This document shows, piece after piece, positions 11,501 to 20,967 of a stretch of 64,000 nucleotides of DNA. The position numbers and the translations under genes are program-made. Position 1 is the first letter of the stretch. Each line of letters begins with the position of its first letter. This DNA is from Karstenula rhodostoma CBS 690.94 (taxonomy: Eukaryota > Ascomycota > Dothideomycetes > Pleosporales > Didymosphaeriaceae). A model generated the notes under the pieces. That model worked only from the letters and a program-made list of their open reading frames with translations. It was not told the DNA's origin and did no database searches. Where the stretch lies: positions 889,132 through 953,131 of the forward strand of contig MU001503.1 of NCBI GenBank assembly GCA_010093485.1, written 5' to 3'.

Positions 11501-12360
11501 CCGCGACTGACTCCGCTTCTGTACCCATGAGCAATGTTGCAGTGGGAGAGGGCGCAGCTGAGGTCAGGGCGGTTTCAAAGAAAGATGATGTGAACCATGG
11601 ATCTGTTGAAAGTGAGGACTCTACACAACCTGCTCACCGGGAGTTACTTGAGCCTCTGGAAACCATCGGGCCGGAGCAGCACATCACTAGTGCCGACACC
11701 AAGGAGACAAATACAAACCCAACCCCCTCTACGAACCCAGAAAACGAGTACAGCTACGACACCGCAACCGATACCTACGTCCCCATCTCCTACAAAACGC
11801 TCATCTACAACGCCGAAACAGACAAGCTCTCCATCACCACATCACAAGTCCCACAGCCCAACCCACCCATTACGCCCATCCCCCTGCACGAAGCGCTCGC
11901 CACTCTTTTCCACCCTGCAAAGTTTGTGGACCACCTCCCGGAGTCATTTCACGTAATCCAAGCCAAACCAGACGTACTTAGCGTGCGGACAGCCTCGCCG
12001 TTCAACGCAACAGCCGAGAAAAACATCACGACCACCGTGGACAGACCGGGTGTAAAAAAGGCAGACGCCGAGGAAGCAGAGGGCTGGAAGGGTATCAACC
12101 CTGTAGACGGCACCACGACGCTGAGCCCGACCGGCTTCGTGAGTGTGGGGTCGGATTTGGATCGGGACTTTGCGGAGAGGCGGAGGAAGGCAGACGAATA
12201 TCACAGGGAAGTGAAGAAGTCGAAGAAGAACATGGAGGCGCCGGAGAGGAAGAAGAAAGGGAAGGTTGGTGTAGGCGGTGTAGTCAAGGCTGCGATCTGG
12301 GCCGGAGCTCTTTGTTACGTTGTTGGTGTTGCGGCGGAGGTGGCCAAGGTGCCGTTCTGA
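8548..12360 (+). CDS. Large mitochondrial-type protein with C-terminal membrane anchor, unknown function
   Basis: Single-exon gene of 1270 codons. The N-terminus is Arg/Ser/Leu-rich with no acidic residue in about 38 positions (MLRRDPALWSRSPIRRSTR...), typical of a mitochondrial presequence. A charged, conserved-looking block follows (SDLEWLRQRHLRRWRKRIEEDPYGALFG, then the WVQKAFPKWM region), then a long Ser/Glu/Lys-rich disordered part, and a helical middle region of about 300 residues (around LDFMSRWLHNGGNVLAQHFW and after). One hydrophobic helix lies near the C-terminus (VVKAAIWAGALCYVVGVA) just after a Lys-rich stretch. I recognise no named domain. The likely location is the mitochondrial inner or outer membrane; this is inferred from the presequence and tail. 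Confidence 0.85.
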   Translation: MLRRDPALWSRSPIRRSTRSALLPSRCFSKTSLASARHNDEQNNNNAKKPEGVSDLEWLRQRHLRRWRKRIEEDPYGALFGASEEMLKGRGLESYIEKQREMHRKGLEWVQKAFPKWMLEDMGLRDGDKSTGGDRYPNNVKIETREDGGAKERERAFRKPWYKDRKVERDTGNEGVKSPSDSRWPREQRLSSFQSPGALHEDRVQGLRKDRRPLEDPVAQEQTSAKTLDTANASAPERTPTPIPGKNMQSTKDATARETSFIEEFLAERTSAAPPHSSEPGNNKDWRQTALERRAARSPILEPRRKTDVPVVDVTAKDKGRNGNGPGVEREARPPVKSNNEPGSTSNRAVIDFNGTSSSRMGRKEVEEFESRVEETSDSAKQQESLDNVPETSTESGCMHRSRFSPYPWIKTDDWVLPPSKNAAEELDEYADVKLSSLNTDDIRFSHTGPGTSSNPRKSTSDVLKQLPEDDLDFLTADDVRASMGRTKGNREDNKAAVRQKLEEEYGKDTPEIDPLLEAQVVNGQYVRRKTSEMTLAQEQTKSTESGTNTIVSEQKIENTTSKPVSVLETSLDFMSRWLHNGGNVLAQHFWQDPVQLVAGQLSGAEEQFLKGIGVGVLKGRRAFASIKDELVEDIPAAKELVDRLNRDDIKASAGAVRLYRDLPSALKDTSDADASKAAAHKRIRKLRQELLDTDKQYKKACEAVDGMKNATKPSFLQRKRLRYASEVLRKNAKLTRMAIFGLQGRIEVEAGSSSGLVARELLHRLLTLQDTQLALSRLVSRAIQVLGINLEAEEEVSTKSDESTVDLSDPSIVEALASAAAKDTPARQTMDAAAANAKLEDEVSKQKAAMRGLSDDGYKHPPKPFVRKSFDGPNPLAHSLFRPFGLQLDSLGKDADAAQNDVVSAAEKEKGDRLLVKEVKKAYEDTYGAITVDHWQVPPAETPPPTIEGVAEVPDTETVKRQPSIQMLKEDEVSPTITGEALATATDSASVPMSNVAVGEGAAEVRAVSKKDDVNHGSVESEDSTQPAHRELLEPLETIGPEQHITSADTKETNTNPTPSTNPENEYSYDTATDTYVPISYKTLIYNAETDKLSITTSQVPQPNPPITPIPLHEALATLFHPAKFVDHLPESFHVIQAKPDVLSVRTASPFNATAEKNITTTVDRPGVKKADAEEAEGWKGINPVDGTTTLSPTGFVSVGSDLDRDFAERRRKADEYHREVKKSKKNMEAPERKKKGKVGVGGVVKAAIWAGALCYVVGVAAEVAKVPF

Positions 12361-12605
12361 TGATCTGAATAATGATGGCGTTGGGGTTTTGTACATGGGA
12401 CTCGGTGTTTGATTTGTGTAGTATATACATCTCTAGGCCCTCAGCTCAACTCTATATAAACAGTGAACTATTCTAGCACTCCCGTCATTGCCCACCGAGC
12501 CAACACTCTCGTAAAAATGAAAGGGTACAATGAAACCGAAGAAAAAAACCATCGATGCCATAAGGTGGGAGGGAGAGACAGGACAAGAAAACAGCAAAAA
12601 AGAGA
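12361..12605. other. 3' flank
   Basis: Short spacer between the mitochondrial-type gene and the tRNA gene; nothing seen in it. Confidence 0.4.
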
Positions 12606-12689
12606 GGTCGTGCCCGGAATCGAACCGGGGTTGCCGGAATGTCCTGAGATGATCAGAATCCGGAGTGATAACCGCTACACTACACAACC
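12606..12689 (-). tRNA. tRNA-Gln (anticodon CTG) with a 13-nt intron
   Basis: The reverse complement folds as a complete cloverleaf. Acceptor arm GGTTGTG/CACGACC (7 bp, one G-T), D-arm GTG/CAC around a GCGGTTA loop, anticodon stem CCGGA/TCCGG, T-arm CCCGG/CCGGG around TTCGATT. The anticodon loop reads TTCTGA, then 13 extra bases, then T. A 13-nt intron therefore sits one base 3' of the anticodon, the canonical eukaryotic position. Mature length is 71 nt before CCA addition. The CTG anticodon decodes CAG (Gln), and the D-arm and acceptor resemble fungal tRNA-Gln. Internal A and B boxes serve as the Pol III promoter. Confidence 0.93.
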
Positions 12690-13310
12690 GTGAGTGAATG
12701 TATAGAGCACGTGCGCTTGCGTGACTCCATATGGCCACAACTGGATGAAACGGTATATGTACCCGGTGTCTGACGGGGCTTCATTATGATTGCAATCGTT
12801 GATATTCAGTCCTCGTAGCATAGCTGATGTTGCCATGTCGCTTGCTATTCAAATTTTCGTGCGTAGGACCCACAGGTTCCACCCACCGGACGTTATCGAT
12901 TACATAGAAAACCGCCGCCACAGGGCATCAACTACACACGCGACCTTTGAGCTTTTGGTACAATTGACAAATCCAAACCAGAATCATCGGCCCGAGCGGT
13001 GCTCGCACCGGCTCCGAACGTCCTTTGTGGTTCCAACCTACTCCGATTGCTTACCACCATTGCATTACCACCTCCGACCTTACCCCAACTACTCCAACTG
13101 CAACCCTACCATGATCGACTCCCCGCGTTGATCACACCCACCTCGCAATGGATTCGTAATGATTGCAGTCTCATGTAGTGTGCCCCGCGGTGACGTAAAC
13201 AGGGTTCAAATCCATCCCCACATCCCTCCCTCCTTCCACCACAGCGCAACACTCCCCTAGCAAACCCCCATCACAACCCCATTCCAAAGCGCCAAAAAAC
13301 ACGCTCCAAC
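12690..13310. other. Intergenic, upstream of the GST gene
   Basis: An open frame at 12790-13131 has composition unlike its neighbours and no domain, so I do not call it. The last 150 bases before 13311 are very C-rich, as in a fungal leader. Confidence 0.45.
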
Positions 13311-13985
13311 ATGCCGTCCTCCCTCCAACCGCTCGTCCTCCACGCGCACTCCACAGGCCCAAACCCCTACAAAGTCGCCATCGCCCTCGAGCTCCTCGCC
13401 CTCCCCTACACCGTCAAGCTCTGGGACTTCGGCGACGCCCCCAACGGCGTCAAGGGCCCCGCCTTCACAAAGCTCAACCCAAACGGCCGCGTCCCCGCCC
13501 TCGAGGACCCAAACACAAACATCACCTCCTGGGAGAGCGGCGCCTGCCTCAACTACCTCGTGCGCACGTACGACAAGGGGAACGCCGTGCTCGGCCCGAA
13601 AGAGGGCGAGGAGAGCAGCGTCGAGCACGAGCAGTGGGTTTTTTTCCTCGTGAGCACCCTCGGCCCCATGATGGGGCAGCTTAACTGGTTCCGCCACTAC
13701 CACCCCGAAAAAATCGAGGGCGCGCTGAGGCGCTACGAGGAGCAGTCGTATCGGTGCTTTGGGGTGCTCGAGGAGCAGCTAAAGAGGAGCGGCGGGAAGT
13801 ATATTGTTGGCGGCGACAAGCCGAGCGTGGTCGACGTCCATTTCTACCCGTGGGTGTATCAGTATGGCTTCGCGGGATTGTCGTTGGATGAGTATCCCAA
13901 GGTGAAGACGTGGCTGGATGGAATTGCGGGGTTGGAGGAGGTGAAGAAGGCGTATGAGAAAATTCCGAATGGGGAGAAGGTTTGA
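13311..13985 (+). CDS. Glutathione S-transferase, Ure2p-like
   Basis: Single-exon 224-residue protein. The N-terminal thioredoxin-like domain (residues about 5-88) begins LVLHAHSTGPNPYKVAIALELL and contains the KLNPNGRVPAL segment with the cis-Pro of the glutathione site, then SWESGACLNYLV, the SNAIL/E-type glutathione-binding stretch. The all-helical C-terminal domain includes EHEQWVFFLVSTLGPMMGQ and a conserved DKPSVVDVHFYPWV block matching the GST N-capping box. This is the fungal Ure2p-like group, which conjugates or reduces small electrophiles with glutathione in the cytosol. No signal peptide. Codon use in the first half is strongly C-ending, suggesting high expression. Confidence 0.93.
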   Translation: MPSSLQPLVLHAHSTGPNPYKVAIALELLALPYTVKLWDFGDAPNGVKGPAFTKLNPNGRVPALEDPNTNITSWESGACLNYLVRTYDKGNAVLGPKEGEESSVEHEQWVFFLVSTLGPMMGQLNWFRHYHPEKIEGALRRYEEQSYRCFGVLEEQLKRSGGKYIVGGDKPSVVDVHFYPWVYQYGFAGLSLDEYPKVKTWLDGIAGLEEVKKAYEKIPNGEKV

Positions 13986-14200
13986 TTAGAGACTGTCTCG
14001 TAAGTCAACACGAACAACGGGGTTCACGAAGAGGTCAGGGTTGTAGACACTCATTGTAGTGCAAGAATTTCAGTGGCTAATTCGTATTGCGTTGTGCCAA
14101 GACTTCGCATCAACATGCAGTGTGTGAATGATCGCAAGCGCGGATTCTTTTGCTTTCTATTGTCCTCGATATTGTTATTTAAGGCTAGCTTTCCCACTGT

Positions 14201-16437
14201 CTACTTCTTTTCTTCGCCAAAGAGGTCCTTCTCCACCATCTGTCTGCAGATCGGATGATAAAAGTCTCTGTTCTTCTCAAATGTCTTGACCGCCAAATCG
14301 CGATCCGCTTTCTCCAACAACCTAAACAGCGGCCTCACAAACTTCATACGTCCAATCCTGCCCAGCAGTTCCGCAGTGGGCTGATATGTCTTGTCCGCCT
14401 TCGCGCGCAGCCCGACAGTCAAGAAACGGCTGAGAACTTCGATGTTCTGGGTAGCCGTGTAGCCGTAAGTCTCGCCTAGTAGACGTACGTCTTCGGGTGT
14501 GAAGGACTCGGAGATAGCTTGAAGGCGCTCGAGGAACACGACGGATTGATTGGCAACCCAGCCGTCGATATCAGAAGTCGTGGGGGCGAAGGAGGTGTCT
14601 TTCTTTGAGATGCGGGCTTCCCATTTGGAGGCGAGTTCGTAGCACGTCTTGACCATCGTGTCGTCAAACTCGGGCTTCTTCGGGAAGCCGGGGGTGTAGA
14701 AGAGCTTATCCCAGTCGAACTCGTCGAGCTTCTTCGCGGCCTCTGCGTCCTTGGCGAAGAAGTCGAGGAGGCATGCCTTGAAGTCGTAGCTGTCGAGAGA
14801 TTTGAACTTGAATGTGTCAAAGTAGTGCGGGATGAACGTATCCCACTTGTCCTTGCCTAGCAAGAGTTCAAATGCATAGAGAGCGTGGAAGCCTTTCTCG
14901 TAGGGGATCGAGCTGAAAGCGTCATCCGGGTCCTTGCCCTTAAGATCAATGACAAGCTTTGTGTATTCGTGGTCTTCTCCGTAGTTCTTGATGGAGTCTT
15001 CGAGGGCTTTCCAGCCAATGATCGCGGAGAAATGGCGGTGTTCTTCTCCATGCAAATAGCCTGCAATTCTGCGCTCGAGATACGTGGTCCAGCCCTCATT
15101 GAGCCAGAAATGCTCCCAGCTTCCTGCGCTTACCAAGTTGCCAGACCAAGAGTGCGAAAGTTCATGCGCGATGACATCGATGTTTTGTTTGTCGCCGGAG
15201 ATGATAGACGGTGTCGCGTAAGTCCAAACAGGGTTTTCCATGCCACCGTAAGGGAAGGAAGGCGGCAGAATGAGGCAGTTGTATTGAGTCCATTGGTATG
15301 GCACCTTGACGATGGAGTGGATCGCCTCCATGAACGGTTCCATCTCGCCTTCGAGCTCACGCTGGCACGCAAGGAGCTCCTCCGGACCGGAATTGATAAG
15401 ACTCCGCGGGCCGATGGAGGCAGCGGCGATGTCACCGCTCGCCACCGCAAACAAATAGCTCGGGATTGGGACCTTCTGCTCGAATGTGTACAGCAGGGTT
15501 CCAGCTTTGCCGTCCTTCCCGGTCTCGTACTGGTGAGATCCTGTCGGAAGACCAGAAGCAAGAACAGGAAGGGGAGATCGAAGCTTGAACTCAAAGGTCG
15601 TCTTGACATCGGGCGTATCCTGACATGGGAATACGGAGCGTGCGTGAATTGCCTGGCATTGCGAGAACATGTAGGGGTGCTTCTTGTTCGACGTCTGCGC
15701 CGGCGTCATCCACTGCAGTGCAGTGCATTTGTCCGTCGTAGAGACCTTGGCTACGATCTTGATGCTCTCACCCTTCGGTACACCCTTATCAAGCGTCACG
15801 GTCAAGGGAGCCCCGTACGGCTCAATGCGCTCACCCAAGCTCCACTTGACGTCCTTGCCATCAAGCTTGACATCCTTGATGTCCAGGAAGCTGTTCAAAC
15901 ATGTCAGTATTGCAGAATATACGTAGCGCTTTGGGCCTGGGCCCTTTCGGATCGCGGGGAGGGGAATGCCAACCTGGTATCCAATATGAGCTCTTTGGCC
16001 TCAGCGTCCGTCAAACTTTCAAAAGTCAATTCGACCCCACCGTCGAGCACCTTCTTCTCAAAGTCGATCTCGAACTCCGCTACCGTGTGTTTCGTCAAGA
16101 AATTGTGATAATTGGACAGCGTGTTCGGATCTCTTGGCATTCTGATCGTGGCATTTGGATCCGTCATCGGCACCGTAATCTTAGCGGCAGGCGCTTTGTG
16201 CATGGTCGAATACAGTGCTCCGCGGCGATTCCTTGCTCTTGCGATTCTGCTGTTTTGCGAAGAAGCCAAGGAGGTGGAGTTTGGGATTGAGGTTATGCAA
16301 AGTGAGGGTGCCGTGGAGTGGGACCGGCAAGAGAAAGCCGCCGCTGGCCGTGGAAAGAACCACCTGCCGTTTCCAACATTGGACCGCGGCAGAGGCGTCG
16401 CCCAAGCGCGCAAGCCGCACACAGATTGTCTGTTCAT
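14201..16437 (-). CDS. Leukotriene A-4 hydrolase / aminopeptidase (M1 family)
   Basis: Two exons, complement(14201..15890, 15974..16437), with an 83-bp intron whose donor is the weak GTTGGC; the splice restores LILDTSFLDIKDV, diagnostic of the family. The zinc site HELSH (residues 397-401 of the long form) is followed 18 residues later by the third ligand in NEGWTTYLE, and the exopeptidase motif GGMEN lies at 370-374. The C-terminal half is the helical LTA4H domain. The enzyme is a bifunctional epoxide hydrolase and aminopeptidase. There are two credible starts. ATG at 16437 gives a 717-residue form whose first 78 residues are Arg/Ser-rich and lack acidic residues, like a mitochondrial presequence. 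ATG at 16203 gives a 639-residue cytosolic form of usual length. Confidence 0.93.
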
Positions 16438-16759
16438 CGATCAGATAGATGGGATGTCATGACCCCGGATGCGGAAGCTCAATTGAATTTGGGATCGAGC
16501 ACGGGGCATTATTCGGCCATTCAAATCAGGTCACGAGACCTGACCTTCGTGACGACGAAGACTGCAAGTGTTTTAACGATTCCCCACTAACATGTAATTA
16601 TCTAGAGACAGAGCGCAGCCATAAGCTTGTTGCAGGTATATAACAAAGTCAATCCTATTCTCCTACGCCTGAACGCTCACAACCTGCGTTGTCAGCCCGT
16701 CCAACTGAATGCTGCATGTCCCAAACTCGGTGAATTCTAGCCACAATCATGGCATGCTT
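16438..16759. other. Promoter region of the LTA4 hydrolase gene and 3' flank of the LysM gene
   Basis: About 320 bases. No coding frame or repeat that I can support. Confidence 0.4.
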
Positions 16760-18559
16760 TCAATCGTTCTTGCTGCTTCCTCTTTTCGGTCCTCTCGCCC
16801 GCAACACAAGGTTGAAGTCAGGCCTTGCACTTTGGTACTGCTCGTTTGTGGGCGTGCGAGAGTCGCTTCTTCCTGTCCTTCCTCTGTCCTCTCCCCCACA
16901 TCCTATCTCAAACGCGTCGTCCCGTAGCTCGATAACATCGCCTAGATCGCCACCAACTGCTCCGATAACCGGGACAGCAGATCGCTTGCCTTGCCTGGGT
17001 GTTGATGGTTCCGTCAGCAGCTTTGATGCTTGCGTACCCACTTTGCGCACCCACCCCTCAATGGCGCCGCCAATCTCTTGCAGATCTAAGCCTGCTCCTC
17101 CCGACGGAGTGAGTGTACCTGAGCCGCCATGATGCACCGCCCTCCCAGAATCGGCTTCGAGCAGACCTGGTGCCCAAGGTGTGAAGTACTCCTGATCTGG
17201 CGGCGGCTCGACGTTGGGAAGATGTGCAGCAAATAGTTTGTTGAGGGGATCTTGACCGGGACCGGGACTCCGCACGTTTTTGCCCATCGTCCCTACGCCT
17301 CCCGGTCCATGCAGGTGAAATCCTGATGTGTTTCGAGGGCGTCCTTGGTATGGTGCAGATATAGTGGACAGAGTGCTCGATGCTCGAGGTCGTGAGATGC
17401 TGGTGGTGGGAGAGTGCGTACTCGTCGAGGTGGAAGACCGGGGCATATCAACGGAAGCTCTCGGCGTGGATGCATCTGAGAAGACGAGAGACTTCCGCCT
17501 GGCAGGAGGAAAGAAGCCCAGCTCTCTTCGCGGCATGCGGCCTATCTCTATCGGCTCTTTATCACTGGGCAGTAGTACCCAAGAGTCGTGTTTCCAAGGT
17601 GGTTCTGAGTCGGCATTGGATACTGCAGGTGAGAACGTGGATGAGGTGTCGGAGTCTCTGGGTCTCGAAGAGGTCCAACCGTTGGGTAAGCCGTTGGAGC
17701 TGTCTTTTGGGTTATTGCTCCAGTCGCCCAGCAGCAGATCATCGTCTTGCTGGGCAGCTGGACCCGCTACAGGGCGCCCTTTCACCCCACACGCATCCAC
17801 GGGCAGCACAATGGTCTTCTTCGTCTGCACACTGTCGTTGGGCCACATGCGATTGGCTTTTCGGAGCACCGCAGGCTGGCAGTTGAATTTGATAGTGATG
17901 CCTGCGAGCGTGTCCTGCGGGCGCACGTTGTGTATGTATATGAGGGCGTCGCGGTCTTCGTTCTCTCCAGGCGGCGCCGACGAGCTCATGCGGTCGTCAG
18001 AGTTCCTTCTCTTCAGACGGCCGACTGAGTCTGACATGTGGCTGTCAGCAAGAAGCAGGTCTTTGCGTTTCATTGCCCGAACCATGCTCTCCCGCTCTTC
18101 GTGGGAGCCGGCGCCCACGTGCGCGGTCGATGAAGCTGAGGGACCCCATTGCTTGGGCGGCGCGCTGGTGGAGGTGCGACGGTGTGGGCCGAGTACCGGT
18201 TTCCGCTTTCTTGTAGCTGCCAATGTGTCCTTTGCGCCTGCCTCGTTGCCGAGCACATTGGTTGCCAGGCCCTGGATAGCGGACCACGAGTTGCCCCATA
18301 TTCCCGACAGCGTTTTCTGGGCGTCTCTTCCAACCCGCAGCGACTGCGAGCCCGAGCGCTCGAACGAGGACGTGGGCGCCGATGCGGCATTGTAGCTTGG
18401 GGCACGGGCGCCGCGAGCGGGCGACACGGAGCGCGCAGCTCTGGCGCGGCTGGCGGGCGGGTTCAAGCCATCTTCAACTGATATCAAGCGGCGGGTCCGC
18501 GGGCGCAGGGTCGACGTGGCAGGCGTGGAGCTGCTCTTGGAGCCATTGGTGGGGTTCAT
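16760..18559 (-). CDS. Intracellular LysM-domain protein
   Basis: Single exon, 599 residues. One LysM domain lies at about 207-254 (IYIHNVRPQDTLAGITIKFN ... VLRKANRMWPNDSVQ ... IVLPV), with the usual Asp-Thr-Leu start and Asn-Arg-Met-Trp-Pro centre. There is no signal peptide. The long N- and C-terminal flanks are Ser/Pro/Arg-rich and disordered, and a conserved-looking C-terminal block contains EIGGAIEGWVRKVGTQ. This matches the non-secreted fungal LysM proteins (LYSMD-like), not the secreted chitin-binding effectors, so a role in chitin masking is unlikely. Function is otherwise unknown. The start is the first ATG of the frame, at 18559. Confidence 0.88.
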   Translation of the reverse strand: MNPTNGSKSSSTPATSTLRPRTRRLISVEDGLNPPASRARAARSVSPARGARAPSYNAASAPTSSFERSGSQSLRVGRDAQKTLSGIWGNSWSAIQGLATNVLGNEAGAKDTLAATRKRKPVLGPHRRTSTSAPPKQWGPSASSTAHVGAGSHEERESMVRAMKRKDLLLADSHMSDSVGRLKRRNSDDRMSSSAPPGENEDRDALIYIHNVRPQDTLAGITIKFNCQPAVLRKANRMWPNDSVQTKKTIVLPVDACGVKGRPVAGPAAQQDDDLLLGDWSNNPKDSSNGLPNGWTSSRPRDSDTSSTFSPAVSNADSEPPWKHDSWVLLPSDKEPIEIGRMPRRELGFFPPARRKSLVFSDASTPRASVDMPRSSTSTSTHSPTTSISRPRASSTLSTISAPYQGRPRNTSGFHLHGPGGVGTMGKNVRSPGPGQDPLNKLFAAHLPNVEPPPDQEYFTPWAPGLLEADSGRAVHHGGSGTLTPSGGAGLDLQEIGGAIEGWVRKVGTQASKLLTEPSTPRQGKRSAVPVIGAVGGDLGDVIELRDDAFEIGCGGEDRGRTGRSDSRTPTNEQYQSARPDFNLVLRARGPKRGSSKND

Positions 18560-19301
18560 GGCATAGAGCCGCGCGGTGCAGGTGCGAGGGGAGCAGCATA
18601 GGACAGGATGCGATCGCGAGGACTGCGAAGGCGCATGGCATACAGATTATAGAGGCATGCTCGGGGGAAGCGCAGACAGGAGCTGAGTGCCGTGCGGTGG
18701 TGTTGAGTGCTGAGAGCTGCTGCTGCGACTACCACGTAGTCTCAATAGTGGCCGTGCACCTCCAAACCAAGACCGAGCCAACCGACATTCCCGGCTTGGG
18801 ACTTGGGGCTTAGGACCCCTAAGCCGCAGCCTGACGTTTCCCATCTTCGACAACCTTCTTACCGGTCCGTCAGTTGTATGTAATACATAGTTACGGGAAC
18901 CCTACGTTAAGGCCAGATGGCCTCGTTTCGCTGTCCGAGCCGAACGTCCTCGGGCTATCTTGCTTCTGATTGGGTGTAGCAGTGATACAAGCATATGCTA
19001 GACCAACTTACCGACCGTTGAACATGTCGGACAGGATCCGCCTCACCCATTGTCAGCCTCTTTAGGTTCGCAGCAGTGGCCATCACACATCCATGCATGT
19101 CTCAGGTTCGGTTTCAGATGCTCGGACACGTACAAGCTTTTCATTCGAAAGCATCAAGTATAGTGGCCGTTCACTCGCAGCGCTGTCCCATGCGAGATGC
19201 ACCATCGTAAGTTCATCCATCGTCCATCAAGAAAACGCCAGAACAACGCACGCGAATACTGCAAGCGCTCAGAGCATCCTCCTGATGCAAGCAGATCCAT
19301 G
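18560..19301. other. Intergenic
   Basis: Upstream of the LysM gene and downstream of the next minus-strand gene. Nothing supportable. Confidence 0.4.
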
Positions 19302-20967
19302 CTACCGCCAGGGGCTTGAACTAGTTTGCACGTAGCTGACGCTTTCGAAGTCCAGGTCAAACTCATCAATGTCTGCGAACTTCTTCGCCATAGCTTCCAG
19401 ATGCGACGACGGCTTGCCGTTCATCTCCCGGGCCGCGTTTCCAGACTCGTCATCATCTTCCTCCGCCTCAGCTCTGCCTTCATTCTCCTTGTCAGACGAG
19501 ATGCGTCGACCGTATGTTCGAGAGCCTGTAGGTGCTTTGCCTGTTGTTGCCGTAGGTTTCTTGGTGCCGCGAGTCGACTTCTTAGGAGCTTTTGGAGCCG
19601 CAATTTTCTTAGCCAGCCGTGCATGGCGGCGCGGCGGCATGGACAACTCATCTTCATCTGAATCGATTGGGCTCGCAGAATCGGAATCATCGTGAGTGGC
19701 CCTCGTCCGTCGCTTGGGTAACATGGCCTGAAGCTTTGCGGTGGACATGCCTTTCTCGCGATTTGTCTTTTTCTTCCCTTTCGACGGCCTAGGGCGATCT
19801 GTTTCCTCACCTTCTGACTCTTCGTTATTTTTCTGTGCTGAAGCTGGTTTATGTCTTGTCCGCTTCAGAGCCACTGGCGAGTCCTGTGGCTCCTCTACGT
19901 CCTCAATAGGGTAGTCGCTGCTTGAAATTGGCGGTGCCATGGTGTCGCTGAAGATCTCCTGCTCCGCGCGGTCTTCCTCTGCATCCTGATCCTCTTCTTC
20001 CACAGTACTCCGTACAACATCCGGCAGGCTTGGCGAGGGTGACCGCGACTCAATACCAGGTCCGGAAGGAGGATCGTAAGGTGGCGAAGACCGTGGTACC
20101 TGGACAACGGGAGACAGCTTACGCTTAGTTCCGCGGGAACTAGAACTGGACAGATTCACCCCGCTGTCAGTGGCACCTTCTTTTCCTGCAGCATTCTGCG
20201 CTTTAGGGAGCGGTGTAGATTCAGCATTTGGGTGGACTATACAAATGAGTACGGTAAGCGCAAGCTTGATTGAGGTACGCATATGGGTAGAACTTACAGT
20301 CGTCCAAATCGTACAAGTCCATGTTGTCATGGTCACTGTCTTCCACATCGGTCGTCTGATGAACCATGCGCAACAGACTGGGCTGTCGGGCCCTGCGCTT
20401 GAAGTTTGTCAAGGCAAGAATTGATCGCTCATGCGCAGGCGTAGCGCCGACTTTGATAGCAGATGGTGGTCGAGTTCCGTGGGCGGGTGAATCCGAGCCC
20501 AACGAAGTGAAGGACAGCAGGTGGTCGCCAAATCCGCTGCTATCACCCTCTTCGGACGCCGCATGACTTGTTTCTTTTCGCGCTGACTGCGACTGTGCTA
20601 GTACCGTCGCCCTCGGCGATCTCTTGCTCGTAGATCCCTGCGCGCTGCCCATTGACTTTCTTGTTCTTCTTGCTTGTGATTCGGGTGTACGGTTCTTGCT
20701 GGATGCTCTCTCACTAGCGACAGGGAGGGCGCCGGTCATCGTGAGTTCCACCTCTTCTTGCGACTCCACTAGCGGTGCACGCCTCCGCGCGCGCGTCGCT
20801 CTTATGACAAGCCCATCGCTATCCTCGCTGGCAACTTCCACTGGTTTCGGTACTGCAGGCTTGCGCGATTTCGGTTGCTCCTGGGCAGCAGGAAGGTGTG
20901 CGACCTTGGTCGGCTTCGCGACGCGTGCCGCTGTGGACGCGACTTTGGCCCGCTTCGGGCGCGGCAT
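19302..20967 (-). CDS. Basic, disordered nuclear-type protein
   Basis: Two exons, complement(19302..20236, 20298..20967), with a 61-bp intron (GTAAGT...TATAG) in phase 1; 534 residues. The whole protein is rich in Lys, Arg, Ser, Pro and acidic runs. It has several basic clusters resembling nuclear localisation signals (MPRPKRAK at the N-terminus; KGKKKTNREK; LPKRRTR) and an AT-hook-like PRRHAR element. A hydrophobic patch near the C-terminus (EAMAKKFADIDEFDLDFESV) may be a binding motif. I do not recognise the family. A chromatin- or chromosome-associated role is an inference from composition only. Confidence 0.75.

Noticed and set aside
12790..13131. 113-codon open frame
   Set aside because: No domain, odd composition, and located in the leader/promoter region of the GST gene.
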